A stretch of 64,000 nt of DNA, from the NCBI GenBank assembly GCA_014607495.2, contig CP053149.1, positions 12,350,120-12,414,119 on the forward strand, in the 5' to 3' direction. This document shows, piece after piece, positions 46,303 to 58,458 of the stretch. Position 1 is the first letter of the stretch. Every line of letters begins with the position of its first letter. A program made the position numbers and the translations under genes. The notes under the pieces were generated by a model. It worked only from the letters and a program-made list of their open reading frames with translations, ran no database searches and was not told the DNA's origin. This DNA comes from Carposina sasakii (Eukaryota; Arthropoda; Insecta; Lepidoptera; Carposinidae).

Positions 46303-48820
46303 AAACTCCAAGGTTTTTTCTTCAAATTTAAAACTATTTTCTTCAATATTACACAATACTAAATTGAAAGGGAATTTTTAACATAGGTATTTTAATAATG
46401 AAAAACAATTCGTTAACGTTAACCTACCTCATCTTCTATTGGCAGTATCTACACAACAATAAGGTATCCCGGTCGATATACAATTATCTGCATAGGTCGA
46501 CACTCCCTTAATTCGGAGGGCTATAGGGATTACAGGGGTCCTTTAAATGTTAGCTCCAAAGTGTTTTGGAGAAGTTCACCAGTGAACATGGCTGCCTTTA
46601 TGATTTAGTTCTTTAATAACTCGTATTCTCATAATTAAATTATTTCGCCTAATGTAATGTTATTGAAGATGTTTAACCTACAGCTATAAAACTATTCTTT
46701 CAATACGTTCAACAGTAATGTAAAAAAATATTTGAAAGTTTAAGTAATATAGCGCTATTCTGAGGATATTTTATTTTTTTATGATTATAATATGGATGGC
46801 ATACTGTACATCACCATCATCGTGTAAGTAAATTTATGGTTTTATTACAAAAGCAAATACATCAGCTGAGTAATACAAATCTACCTGATTTATGTTTGTA
46901 TTTAATTCATTCATAAGCAAACATCTGAGGTACAGCAAAAAATCTAATTTAGGAGACGCAGCCGTTTCCGTTTATTAAAATTTGAGCCATAAGTTCGAAA
47001 GTTCGACGAGTTTCAGTAAGACATTCCCCAAAAGTACCCAAGTACCTCTCTCCTGGTTCACGATTTAGTCCCAAAAAGGCAGATTTTACGAGAAAACTTT
47101 TCTGATAAAATATCCCAAATTTCCAGTCGTTTCAAATAAAGTGATTAAACATGAAACTTACATTTACAAGAATGGCTATTTATGGCACTACATTGTTGTA
47201 CAAAAAGTTAGGTACCTTCGTAAAATTTTATAGGGGTCCAATTAGAAAGATGGTGAAAAATATCACCACATATTATTTTATTTAATCTTCATACCAAACA
47301 TCTCATGAATATGCAGATCTATTGGCATACTGAAATAATCAATAGTTCTGAGTATTTATTTCACAAGTAGTAGTTCCCTTACAACCACTTCAAAAATAGG
47401 CTTACATAGAACCATAGCTAGGATACCCCTATCAAAAAGGTAATTGTACGTATCTAATATGAGGTCTGCACGTCCGGGCATTCCACATTATGCATCATGA
47501 ATTATTCAGTACATGATGTTTCACCATAGAGATAGTATAAATATTTGCTTTACCTACTTCTATAAGTCTGAAAATTACGAAGATTAAATAAGTTTTTTTT
47601 TTTAAAGCTATATTTCCTATGTACAATTAGGTAATCACGATTTTTTTGAAAGGCCAATTTCGATTGTATGAATTGTGTAAGAGTCATTTATGGCTTATTT
47701 ATGGTAAAAATAAAAGCAATGTTTTACATCTATTTTCATTGGTCATCAAGATAGCTACATCGTTTACCGGAAAATTCTCCGGTCGCAATTTCTTTGACTA
47801 TTCAACAAAATGGAGTTCGGTGTAGAGAATGGTCGTCTGATTGCAGGAAAGGAATGCCTAAAAGGTGTCGACAAAAGCGCGGCAAGAGGCTTGCTCGTTA
47901 TGTCAGGTTTATTTTTAAGGACCCTTCTAAAAACTGGGTTGAAGAAATCGGAAAGAATCTACCATCATCCCACCAAAACAATTACTACTAAACTACTTCT
48001 TGTGTAAATGTTTAGATAACCCTCAGCATACCCAATAATGTAGTTTTCCATTTATATTCTCAAAAAGAAACCCTTCAAAAAAGTTTGTTACACTTTTACA
48101 ATTTTAAGTCACGTTTTGGTCGGGTTTTTAATTAATTCGCCCGTTCGAGTCCGCCATCCGTCCTCTAGCGGAACCCATAAAACCTAATGGACTTTCCCTG
48201 TCTAGTGGTAATTTTGTATGACTTGGGATTCTGGATCCTTCCTCGGAGATCCCGCCACTTGTTGGCGACGTAGATATGAAGATTGAAATTTTAAATTGAA
48301 TTTCATCCTCATTTCTATCTTGGATTCCCGAGGAAATAGTTCTAAAAGTGACTTACATAATTTAGACTTCAAGGCGCAGGTGGCGATGGTCACATCTGAC
48401 AATATTTACCTGAAAATAAAGTTATTTTTTAGTATAAAGTACCAAGATACATAAAGAACTAACTTATCTACACTTGTACACCTGCGGTACTACAGAAGAC
48501 ATACAGGTAACATATTATTTAGGCAGGTCTGCCTACATTAAATAAAAGTTAGATTGGTATGGACAGTTAAACAAATTGAGAAAAAGATCAAGTAAGTGAA
48601 TGCTCACTGGTTTTAATAAAATGAACCACAAAAGCTAATTTTATTCGAAAGACCCAAATTGAATCATTACCGAGCCATCCCGTATCTCCTATCAAATTAA
48701 ATCAGTGCCCGTTTCGGGATTCAGCAGATTCGATGATACGCCGATAAGAGACCGAACCCTGAGGCAAGTACCAAGTAGAGATGCGATACCTGAAACTGCC
48801 AATGTGGACTTTGCAGCACA
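46303..48820. other. intergenic, no gene accepted
   Basis: 47794-47991 is an open frame with a basic stretch and KNWVEEIGKNL. It faintly recalls the C-terminus of RTE-type LINE proteins, but the match is too weak to call. Nothing else recognised. Confidence 0.3.
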
Positions 48821-48824
48821 GTCA

Positions 48825-48950
48825 TCATCTTCCTGCCCTTGTCCCACTATCTATGGGCGATATAGTTTCTTTTTAAACACAAATTCTAATTATTTGGCAT
48901 TTATTTTACAGCCGGCTAGGCGGCTGTCTGTTAACGCCAACCCGAGTAGG
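48825..48950 (-). repeat. fragment of the SINE with palindromic body
   Basis: Inverted relative to 54271-54532. It shares CCTTGTCCCA, GGGCGATATAG and CTGTTAACGCCAACCCG with the copy at 17163-17410. Head absent. Confidence 0.55.
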
Positions 48951-49482
48951 TGTAGCTAACTGGCTCTTTGAGAATACAAAAATCTCTTATAACGACATCG
49001 AAGGGACTGCTCATATTTAATTGTAAAAACCGATAGTCGTAACAGCCAATGACGTTGTTATTGAGTACCTAGCTAATGCCTATTATTGAATGTGTGATTA
49101 AAATACTTATGCGTAAAATGTCTTCGTTTGGTATTCCACTCTCATATATTGCTATCATATGATATTCCGCTCTCCAGCTTTGATATAATACGCAATTTTT
49201 CATCTTTAGAAATTTGTTTTCTTTTTTTTTGCGACATTTTAAAAGTTTCACGAATAACACAACAATATGTTTTGTGCGTCTTGTGTTCAAATAAGTAACA
49301 AACTGACTGAAGCGAAATGAGAAAGCGATCTTTGGGCTTCGATTATAATGCATATACGTGTTTATTTTCTGAGAATTACAATAGACCCTAAAATGGACGC
49401 GTTTTTGTTTACATTTGCGACAGTGTGCCAGATGTGGATACTGTTTCAAATGTTTACAATACAGCTGCACGTCGTTCTAACA
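48951..49482. other. intergenic, no gene accepted
   Basis: A 133-codon minus frame at 49069-49470 is rich in Lys, Ile and Tyr, has no domain I know and ends at a MITE. Treated as a chance frame. Confidence 0.3.
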
Positions 49483-49954
49483 TACAAGGTGTAGGTGACA
49501 GCCAGGCAAATACTGAAATACTGAACAAGTACCATTCTGCTGAGTTATACAAATGAAAAATCCATTTCCAAAGATTTGATTATTAGTCATCTTTGCTCTC
49601 CGCGCCAATTGTATTAGGCGATCTTGTGACTAATTGAATGGGCTTATTGGTTATTGTGTGATACATTACTGTTTTTTGGATCGCTTGTGACTCTCCATTA
49701 GGGTTGATCAGGTTTTTGAAAAATTTTGGGAGCAACTTTTTTTTAAATTATTTTTTGGTTAAAATTTTATTTTTTAAGTGTAAGCCCTAATTAAACGAAA
49801 TAAACGAAATAAACAATTTTTTTCCAGAAAATATGAAAAAAAAAGTCGGTAAATTTTGGAATTTTCCTGCGAAAATTTTCAATGTTTTCTACCTCAGAAT
49901 CATGGTTTGAAGTCAATATTTCAATATTTGCCTGGCTGTCACAAACACCCTGTA
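49483..49954 (-). mobile_element. family C MITE, copy 2
   Basis: About 470 bp, opposite orientation to 42068-42546, ending GCTGTCACAAACACCCTGTA. The left tip has one change (TACAAGGTG). TA follows the right end. Confidence 0.85.
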
Positions 49955-50519
49955 TATAATTCTCCGAAAATATCAGTTAAATGAAGTCACTTAAGAGATA
50001 TGTTGTAATAAGCGATGTCGTAAAAAGCAGTGTTTTTTAAAAGGCGATCCAATAGAATTCAGCCGGATCTTTGATTTTGGTCAATATAACCACTATGTTA
50101 TTCTAAACGAAGTCGTCGTAAATAGTTTTGACTGTATTAAAATCTGTACATTAAGCTATTATCACCACCTTGCAGCGCAGTATGAACCAATAGCTGACTT
50201 GCATTTTCCTCCCACTATAGTTTAACTTACCACTGCGCAACGACAACAAACTCAACAATTAATCAGCTCCTCCTTGTCCTTACGTCTCGGACCGAACCCT
50301 TCGCATTGCAGGATGACGTCATTTCTATTCAAAGTAGAGAGCTCTATGCTGCGTTGCCAAATGACGCTCTTTGAACAGCACCTTTATGAAATCATGTAAT
50401 CAAAGCAAATATGTTCCACAGATAGTTTATCAGTCTTACGTATGACACGTATAAAAATAGCCCTGTAGTTAAAATCACAAGTGTTTTGAAGTTGTTAATG
50501 ACACTGAAAATGTATGTAA

Positions 50520-50647
50520 GATCAGAGGGGTAAGCACGAACCTCTCGATAGTCCGTAACGCTATCGTCAAACTGTCAATTCCCATAGATTTTGCTAGCGA
50601 GTCGCTAGCGTTACGCCGCGTAAAAAGGTGTGCTTACCCCACTGATC
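50520..50647. mobile_element. 128-bp MITE with GATCAG ends
   Basis: Inverted ends GATCAGAGGGGTAAGCAC (50520-50537) and its complement (50630-50647), with one mismatch. A second inverted pair inside (CGTAACGCTA and TAGCGTTACG) and a CGCTAGCG palindrome make the whole unit fold. Single copy here. Confidence 0.72.
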
Positions 50648-51449
50648 CTGCTAAAATAGAGACTTATTTCTATATTTCTATTGAATACCTAACAGTAGCC
50701 AATCAACAACGATGAAGAGTGATTAAAGTAAATAATTTCGATACACAACGTCAATTTTACTAGGGGAAGGTTGAAATTACAGCACATATTACACAAAAGA
50801 CTTCCGTTCTTATGTACGTGTACGTACGTACCCACATATGCTTGGTCTATTGTCTAATTTGTGTTTGCATTCCGCCTCATGGTGCGTAATATATAATGCA
50901 TATTTTTGATAGTTGGCAACCCTCTACTATAATAAGTATTTTCGCTGACGTCTAAATTCTAAGCTTTGCCAGTCTGCTCATCATCCTCTTTTTGGCGAAA
51001 AATGTTATATTGTGTTTACTTACCTATGTTTTCTTATGTAGGTGGGTACCTACTATGTACTATCCAATAATTTAGTTACTTATCTAGTAACTTTCCGCAG
51101 AGTTAATTAGGTACCCCAAAACATAGCATCTAAGTTGATGCAACTTGTACATTTTGTCATTCATGTGGGATACAGTGGAGTTGGAGACATGAAGTGCCAA
51201 CTTCCACGTTGAATATAAATGAACAGACATTCTACATTGATACTGAAGGCAATTTTATTTGACAACTTGTAGTACCTAAATAAATATTAACTAGGTGCCA
51301 TATTATCAATATTTAAAAGTAACTTTGTCAACCTACATAATAAAAATACCGCTCGCTTTAGAGTTGGTGGTTGATGCATTCGGAGAAAGCTACTCTCAGT
51401 AGTTGAACATGCAGGATGTTTTGTCGTTACATACAGTTTACTTACATAC
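50648..51449. other. intergenic, no feature recognised
   Basis: AT-rich, no coding frame or shared repeat noticed. A GTACGTGTACGTACGTACCC tract near 50813-50832 is a short simple repeat. Confidence 0.3.
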
Positions 51450-51640
51450 ATCAGCCATTATTGTAGTCCACTACTGGACGTAGGCCTCTCCCAAGGCACG
51501 CCACAAGCCTCGGAATTGCCGTGTTTGCCATCCGGTCACTACCTGCCGCCCTCTTTAAATCATCGGTCTATCTACGAGAGGGAGTCCAACGTTACGCTTG
51601 CCCAGACGCGGTCTCCAATCGAGAACCCGAATACAGTATA
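51450..51640 (+). repeat. family F repeat variant, copy 6
   Basis: Starts like the family (AGTCCACTACTGGACGTAGG and GGCACGCCACAAG). It continues with a different body containing ACGCTTGCCCAGACGCGGTC, so it belongs to another subfamily of the same LINE-end group. Confidence 0.7.
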
Positions 51641-51701
51641 CCTACTTACCGCGTCGGAAGCTCTTCTCTTTAGTCTTTTTTTGTATTGAACTAGAATAAT
51701 C

Positions 51702-52026
51702 TATACATATAATAAAAATGTAACGGATCGCTGTCTGTACATGGAAGATATATGAGAAAAAATATTATAGGAGACCTTTATCAACGCAATAGTACCCAAA
51801 AGAATGATTTTTGGAATTTTTTCTGTTTGTCTGTACGTTTGTGTACGCTAATCTCAGAAACGGCTGAATCGATTTTGATGCAGTTTTCAGGAATACTTAT
51901 ATTGTGGTAGGTCCCACTTAACATAAAGGCTACTTTTTATCCCGGAAAAATGTTTTTATTCCGGATAATTTCGACTTTTTGTTTTTTCTGTAGTCCACGC
52001 GGACGGAGTCGCGGGCGTCCTCTAGT
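51702..52026 (+). repeat. family E unit, subtype 1
   Basis: Full-length, the best match to 19615-19939. It starts TACATATAATAAAAATGTAA and ends GCGGGCGTCCTCTAG. Confidence 0.83.
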
Positions 52027-52383
52027 CTGTAATAACTATGTGAATAAGTTGAATAACTATCCTGTGTAGATATTGGAATTAACGTCATATCAATTGTGGT
52101 CTCTCCATACCAAGAACTAGAGAGAGAAGACTATCAAGTAATCCGGGTTTAGCTTATTATCTTTTCGTTCTGCTAATGCTACCTACTGCTATCTACCATA
52201 TTTTTTCCTGTTCTGTACTGCTCGCGTGCGACTTGGCAGTATACAGCACGCGGATAAGCTTTCCATGTACCTATCTACTTTGTAAGTTTCCATGATATTA
52301 AGCATTAAACACGTGCCTTTAAGCTGTTTGTAGATTCAAAAATTATTTTTAAATCGCTTTAAATCACGACAAGTGGAGTAAAT

Positions 52384-52648
52384 GGACGGCCGATTGGTCT
52401 AGTAGGTAGTGACCCTGCCTATGACGCCATAGGTCCTGGGTTCGAATCCCGGTAGGTGCAAACATTGATATGATGAATATTGATGTTTGTTTCCGAGTCA
52501 TGGATGTTTCTAAACTTATCTATGTATTTATATACCGTTACTTAGTACCCACGACACAAGACCTTAGGGATCTTAGTGTGGGACTAGGTTAATGTGTTGT
52601 ATAGTATATAAATAAAATAAAAAATAAAAATAAATAAATAAATAAAAA
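52384..52648 (+). repeat. tRNA-derived SINE, full length
   Basis: The head has an A-box-like TTGGTCTAGTAGG and a perfect B box GGTTCGAATCC. The body with GTCATGGATGTTTCTAAACT and GTGGGACTAGGTTAATGTG follows, then an A-rich AAATA tail. Pol III promoter intact. Mobilisation would depend on a LINE. A headless copy lies at 5113-5222. Confidence 0.82.
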
Positions 52649-53370
52649 CATCCAGGCGCCTTTAACTAATATACTGTACTTACATACCTATATAGGTATT
52701 TTAAAAAAGTACTGTTTTGCGGACTGTGCTTTGATTTGTATCTTAAAAGTTGGTTCTTCAACCTTCAATATCACTGTAAAAGAACCCTCTCGTGTCTCAA
52801 GTGTCAAGAGTCTCGCGTGTTTAATCTCGTATCGCGCTTGTAGCGGCTCGTAAACGTCATCGGCAATCATAATCAAAAACGTTTCCAGAACTCCATGCCA
52901 CGGGTTTACGACAGGTATTCACGCCTTATACGTGTTTTCGCTTAAATTTGCTTGTGGTTATCGAGTAGGTAAATGTATTCTGTTATTGTGAAAATTTTAC
53001 GTAACTTTAAAACGTTGTAGGAGCTTATGTTTGTACTCGTAGTTCAAAATTTTAAAGATTAAACATGCCACATTAGTTTCTGAACATAATAGCCTTTTTA
53101 AAATACTTTAGTTTATAAAAAGATTTATTTGCCAATTTCCATTAAATGTTTCGAATTGTGTAAGCAAATATCTTATGTTACATCGTCAATTAGTCAATGG
53201 TCTTCTAGAATCCAGATTAAATACAAGGATTTAGACGTTGAGCAAACTCAATAGACGACCGCAGCAGGGATTAGCAAACATGCCGCAAAACGGAGCGGCT
53301 TTCATTGCGCCGGAAACCATACTAACATTTAAAACAATATGTAGATATATAATACTGGTACATGCTAGCT

Positions 53371-53465
53371 GTTGGGCTAAGTGCTAGGCATACGAGGTGA
53401 TATGTGCGCCTTTCTGTCGGACAACGAAAGTTCGATCTCTAAGCCTGATAAGCAAATGACTGCAA
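53371..53465 (+). repeat. SINE head fragment
   Basis: Contains TGTGCGCCTTTCTGTCGGAC and AGTTCGATCTC, matching the head of the SINE at 54271-54532 (GCGCCTTCCAGTCGGACG). Body not recognised; it ends near a family F scrap (GACTGCAATAGACTGATG). Confidence 0.55.
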
Positions 53466-53498
53466 TAGACTGATGGATGTATATGTACGTACTAGTTA

Positions 53499-53738
53499 TA
53501 CAGGGTGTAACAAAAAGGGTATGTATATGGTAGAGAACCTATCCACAAAATTTGAGACCCGAAATCACATGTTTATTTTTCCGGATAGTATGGAGAATTT
53601 TTAAATATCTCAGGAATTTTCATACAATCTTGAAAAATAAAAATGTGATTTCGAGTCTTAAATTTTGTAGATAGGTTCTCTATAGTGGGCTATTTACATA
53701 GCTTTTCGCTTAACATACCCTTTTTGTTACACCCTGTA
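53499..53738. mobile_element. family B palindromic MITE, copy 7 (internal deletion)
   Basis: Starts TACAGGGTGTAACAAAAAGG and ends GTTACACCCTGTA. About 30 bp of the left arm, including the GCGAAAAGCTA motif, is missing, so the two arms no longer match there. Confidence 0.86.
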
Positions 53739-54270
53739 TATTTTAGCAATACAAAACTGTTTACTTACATATACCTATACAGTAACATAGTAGATGAGAT
53801 AGTCCTGCTTAATACGTAGAGAGCTTGTTGTTCTTAGTTCAACTTTAATCAGTAGATACGTAGAACAACAATTTGCGGCGGTGGCTCACTCAAAAGTACA
53901 TTGTAACATAGTATGTTTCAGTATATGCTAGCTCAGCTCAGTGTTCAGATGCAGAATACAACACCCATTTACTGCTGACGAAGTGTACTGTAGCGTATTG
54001 AGCGTCATCTGCTTCAAAAACAATCTATAGAGTACCTATGAATGAGTAAAATATAATCTACATCCGTACATGAAGTACAAAAATGTGCTAATGATAAGTA
54101 TATAATCCAAAATAAGAGTAAAAATAAAACTTACTCATATAAAGTTAACATGCAATGCAACCACGCTTTTAGCCTACCTAATTAATATTAAGTACAGATC
54201 ATTATAAAATATTTATTTATCACAAAACCTTACAAAGTAAACAATAAAACAAACGGGGCATATAATAAGA

Positions 54271-54532
54271 AAGTGGGGATAGCTAAATGGTTATGACGTG
54301 CGCCTTCCAGTCGGACGGTGCATTTTCGATCCCAGTTATGGGCGTGTTCCAATGATTTTTATTTCATTTTAATATTCTAAATTTGTTGCTTAGCTTTACC
54401 CGAGGAGAGTTGGCGTCAGTAAAATAAACGCAAAATCCCTTGGCAATATGATTTTCAAAAGAAACCATATTGCGCCGACGACCCTATACCTAGTTAAATA
54501 ATGGGATAAAGGCAGGAAGATAATGATACCTA
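54271..54532 (+). repeat. tRNA-derived SINE with palindromic body, copy 2
   Basis: The head GGATAGCTAAATGGTTATGA has an A-box-like start, and CATTTTCGATCCC serves as B box. The body includes GAGAGTTGGCGTCAGTAAAA and the inverted pair GGCAATATGA and CCATATTGCGCC. The tail is GATAAAGGCAGGAAGATAAT. It matches 17163-17410 and the fragment 48825-48950. Confidence 0.78.
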
Positions 54533-55077
54533 ATTGGGTATACAAGCTTAAAACTCTTAAATCCTGTTTAAATCGTTTATTTCGCAAATCTCCTTACATT
54601 ACTCAGGGTGAAGTCTAAATTTAAAAGTTAGTTTTCGTTGTCACGGGCCGAAGTTTCGTGTCCCTGACGACTTTATTCGCGCCAACTTTTAAGTACGTAT
54701 CTTTTTCACAGTTTTTCCGGCGCCGAGTAAAAACTACGTTGCAAGTAATAGACTTGTACAAAGACGAAATGTTTTTTTATTTATTTAGCAAATGAAGAGC
54801 AATATTTTAGCAATGCCATCGGCTTTATAATGAAATTCTCAACAGGCGTTTGACACCAGCAGGCTACAAAAGAAATCGCATGTTTGTTCGTTGTTCAAAA
54901 ATAAAACATGTTGCTTAATTGCGATAGTACAGACGCTGCGCTGGAAACATGTTATTTTTTTGGTGTCCCTTTCACTCTTTTTAGTCTTTTGTCATTCATT
55001 GCCGTAGTGTTTTGTTTACTGTTGTCGCAGGTATTTCATGACAAAAATAAAAAAGTTTAAATAAATACTTGAATTCT

Positions 55078-55119
55078 CTTAGAATAATGATTGGAGCGAA
55101 GACCAATCATTAACCTAAG
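55078..55119. mobile_element. 42-bp hairpin element, copy 2
   Basis: CTTAGAATAATGATTGGAGC pairs with its near-complement ending AACCTAAG. Same tips as the 55-bp element at 31451-31505, with a shorter loop. No clear 8-bp duplication here. Confidence 0.6.
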
Positions 55120-56841
55120 ACTTGACTGAATAATTTTAGAACAGAAAATAATCAAACAAAAAAATATAAAGCTAAGTTTGGTTATCTCTTGTATTATGTA
55201 GACAAAATTAGCAAACTTGTACAGAATTTAACAAATAAATCAACAGTTGAATTTGCTACGCGTCGTAGTCACGTAGTCGCGATAATGCTACGAGGCGTAG
55301 CAGTAGTTGCTACCACTTCTAACTTTAGCAAAACTTTTAAATTGATTGTCATTAGAAAATTATTCCTTTTTCTAACTATTTGTTCAAAAAGGTACAAACT
55401 ATTTAACGTCGATATACTATAGCAGTGTAGTTTAGTTATATCGCCAAAACCTATATAATCTTCACGCAGTTTTAATACGTGTCAACTATTTCAGATGGGG
55501 TTTAAAAACTTTTTTAACAGTGTGGAAGTGAGTAGAATGGGTTTTAGCATTTGAATGTTGGCACGCGAAATCGCAATTTCCGTAATGGCGGCTGCAAACT
55601 GGGCCAACTGTGGCCAACAATTGTGATTTACCGTTTAATATGATAATCATATAAATATAAATACGAATATACATATTATCATTATTCCAAAAGAGGGTCT
55701 CTGATATACCATTCGCCTTTTCAAAGCAACACAAATATACCTCAATCTAGTCACTAAATTTATAAATATCTAATGGTTATTGGCATATCGTCTTTGTTTA
55801 CAATAGAGAATAAGAACTTAGAAATTAAGTACGAGTTTTAAGTTTTACCAAGAGTAGAGTTTATTTATTTATTTTATTTTAATATTGTCATCACATTAAT
55901 TCGATCAATAACAGCGACCCAATATAATAATCTTGATGTAAAAAATATCAGTACCTATGTAGGATTATTCACATTGGCCCAAACAACTCCAACTTCATTG
56001 TATATTTGGTGTTATAATGGCGTCGACACGACATAATACTCGTGTCACAATTTGCGAATACATATATATTTCGCACTGACTGCTTTATTTATGGATGATC
56101 TATTGGATGATAGAGGTCTAAATATGTATGGACTAAATAATTTGATCATTTTTGCCTAAATTAACTTATAGACAATTTTAATTTCAGATACTTTTTTGAA
56201 TGAAAACGATTAAAGTTTAATTCTGAGATATAGGTACAAAAATCGGGAATCTCAAGATCGGTTATTCTATTCTACTGATCTAACTACACATTTATACCTA
56301 CTGGTTTTAAGCAATAAATTGTCATATAATAACAAATCCTATATGATATTTTTTATGTATATGACCGAGTTATATTGCTATTTACAGCGAGTATTTATTT
56401 ACTTTGAAAGCCTACTTCACCTGTCACTAGCAAATGCAAATAACTCCTATAGATTTGTATTTTAACGATCAAATAATTTTATTGGCTGTCGAGCTGTTTT
56501 GGGATCTATTTTATGATCTGCGTACTGTAAGCTCCAATAACCACAAAGAAATTTCCTGTTTTAAAACATAACATAATATGACTAATTTAAACACATCTAA
56601 AAAATATGAAAAAAAAAAAAATTGTTGTTGGCCGATTTTGTAAATGGTCAAATAACACTATTTGAAGAATGAAGTTTATGCAATCTCTATCTTGATCAAG
56701 TATTAGAGAAGGGCATCATCGAATTTATTACATAATCATTTTGCCTATTGAAACATCTACCCTAATTAGAAATAAGCGACTTATCCATGTTATCGCTGAA
56801 TATTCTTCACTCTCGCCAAGTACGAGTATATCACTCGTACA
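55120..56841. other. intergenic, no gene recognised
   Basis: AT-rich, with a run of A at about 56610-56622. The CGTAGTCACGTAGTCGCG patch near 55262-55280 is a local imperfect repeat. Open frames at 55189-55422 and 55486-55734 are not recognised. Confidence 0.3.
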
Positions 56842-57096
56842 TCCCAACTAATATTATAAATGCGAAAGTAACTCTGTCTGTCTGTCTGTCTGTCTGTTAC
56901 GCTTTCCCGCTTAAACCTCGCAACCGATTTTGATGAAATTTGGTACAGACAATCTTTAGACCCTGAGACAGAACATAGGCTACTTTTTATTTCGAAAAAA
57001 AGGGATGAAGGGGTTGAAATAGAGGTTGATACTGGATAATTTCGACTTTTGTTTTTTCTGTAGTCCACGCGGACGGAGTCGCGGGCGTCCACTAGT
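56842..57096 (+). repeat. family E unit, subtype 2, with a TCTG microsatellite
   Basis: Starts CTAATATTATAAATGCGAAA, carries a (TCTG)n tract at about 56876-56897 and ends GCGGGCGTCCACTAG. A 114-codon minus frame across it is not a gene. Confidence 0.82.
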
Positions 57097-58458
57097 AATA
57101 TATATTTTATAAGAAGACTGTAAAAATCCTCCACTTTACGTCACATAAAAACTTCTTTTGCAGTTGCGTCGCGTTTTATTTGCTTATTTTATTCACTTAC
57201 GTAAGAACCATAAAAACGGGAAATTGCATATAATAAAAAGTGGTAGTACCTACTTACATACATAAATTGAGGTCCTTATAGTTTTTTTTTCATTAAATCT
57301 ATGACGTAACTTAAAGAGCGTTGACCCTGTTAGTGGAAAACATTTACATACAAGCGGGAAATTTGCCAAGTTGTATCTCGTGTTCAATTAATATGAACAC
57401 AGCTTATATAAGATACTCAATATCCTGCGAAGACAATTTGATTAATGTGCAAAGTAAATGCAAGACATAAATTATGTTCGTATATGTTAGAAATGTTCAA
57501 TATTTTTAATCCAGAGGAATATACCAATTAATATAGGAAAAACTAAGCATCGTACCCAAGGCGTAATCCTAGATTTCGTTTTATCCGCGAATTATTACAC
57601 ATGCTGTCTTACTTATTTTTACATGAACAGAAGGAAATGTGGTGTGTGCAGTGTGCTAAAGCTTATTCAAAAATTAGGAATACCAAACAGAATGAACTTG
57701 ACTTATGACTTACTTACATTAACAAAATTATAGGCACGAGTTATAGTTATAAAACATAAATAGAGGGCGTCTAATTATACAAAAAAACTTTTTTTTTCTA
57801 TGGAATCAGTAGTTTGATCATCGACATGTTTGCTCCAATAGGAAACCTTCATGTTTGAGCGTTCTTTAATATGAACTTATGAACTACATCCAGTGTAGAT
57901 GTATCCAAGTTATTTACAGTTATTACCCTTTAATTTGCCGGCAAAGTTTTTATCTCATAACGTGTCTTACCTGCGCAGCCTCTCGGGATGTGCGGTAATT
58001 TTAATTAAGTATATTTACCGTCCGGGCGGTAATAAATGTTGGTTAACAAATGTGCCGACGAGATCCCCGGCGTGACTGGAGAGACTTTTTGATAATATTT
58101 ATTATAGCTACTGAGCGACTTGTGCCACTAAAAGAAAATAATGTAGGTACGACCTGCAGGATATTAATATTATTCTTAATGTGCATTGCCCGACATTAAA
58201 GATTATTTTCAAATTATTAAGAGGAAAATGAATTACAGCTTACCAAAGAACTTTTTTTTTACCACTTTTTAAGGTAAAATGCATGTTAAACTGAAATTAT
58301 TTTCGTAGCTACATTAAAAATACGTGCGACCGGGAAAAAGCCTTTACTTTGATCTATAAAGGAACATAATCATTTCGCGTTTCCACCGCCTTTAAGTGAG
58401 AGTGTATTTATTTATATCGTCAACTGTGTCGCTCTGCCTGTAACTGAATACAATTATA
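57097..58458. other. intergenic, no feature recognised
   Basis: No coding frame with a recognisable domain and no shared repeat. A GC-richer patch lies at about 57975-58090. Confidence 0.3.

Noticed and set aside
47794..47991. LINE reverse transcriptase C-terminus
   Set aside because: Only a faint resemblance (KNW and basic residues). Two overlapping frames compete, and no flanking LINE sequence was found.
49069..49470. 133-codon minus-strand frame
   Set aside because: Lys- and Ile-rich as expected of AT-rich DNA, with no family match. It abuts a MITE.
56790..57134. 114-codon minus-strand frame
   Set aside because: It lies over a family E repeat with a TCTG microsatellite, which generates the open frame.
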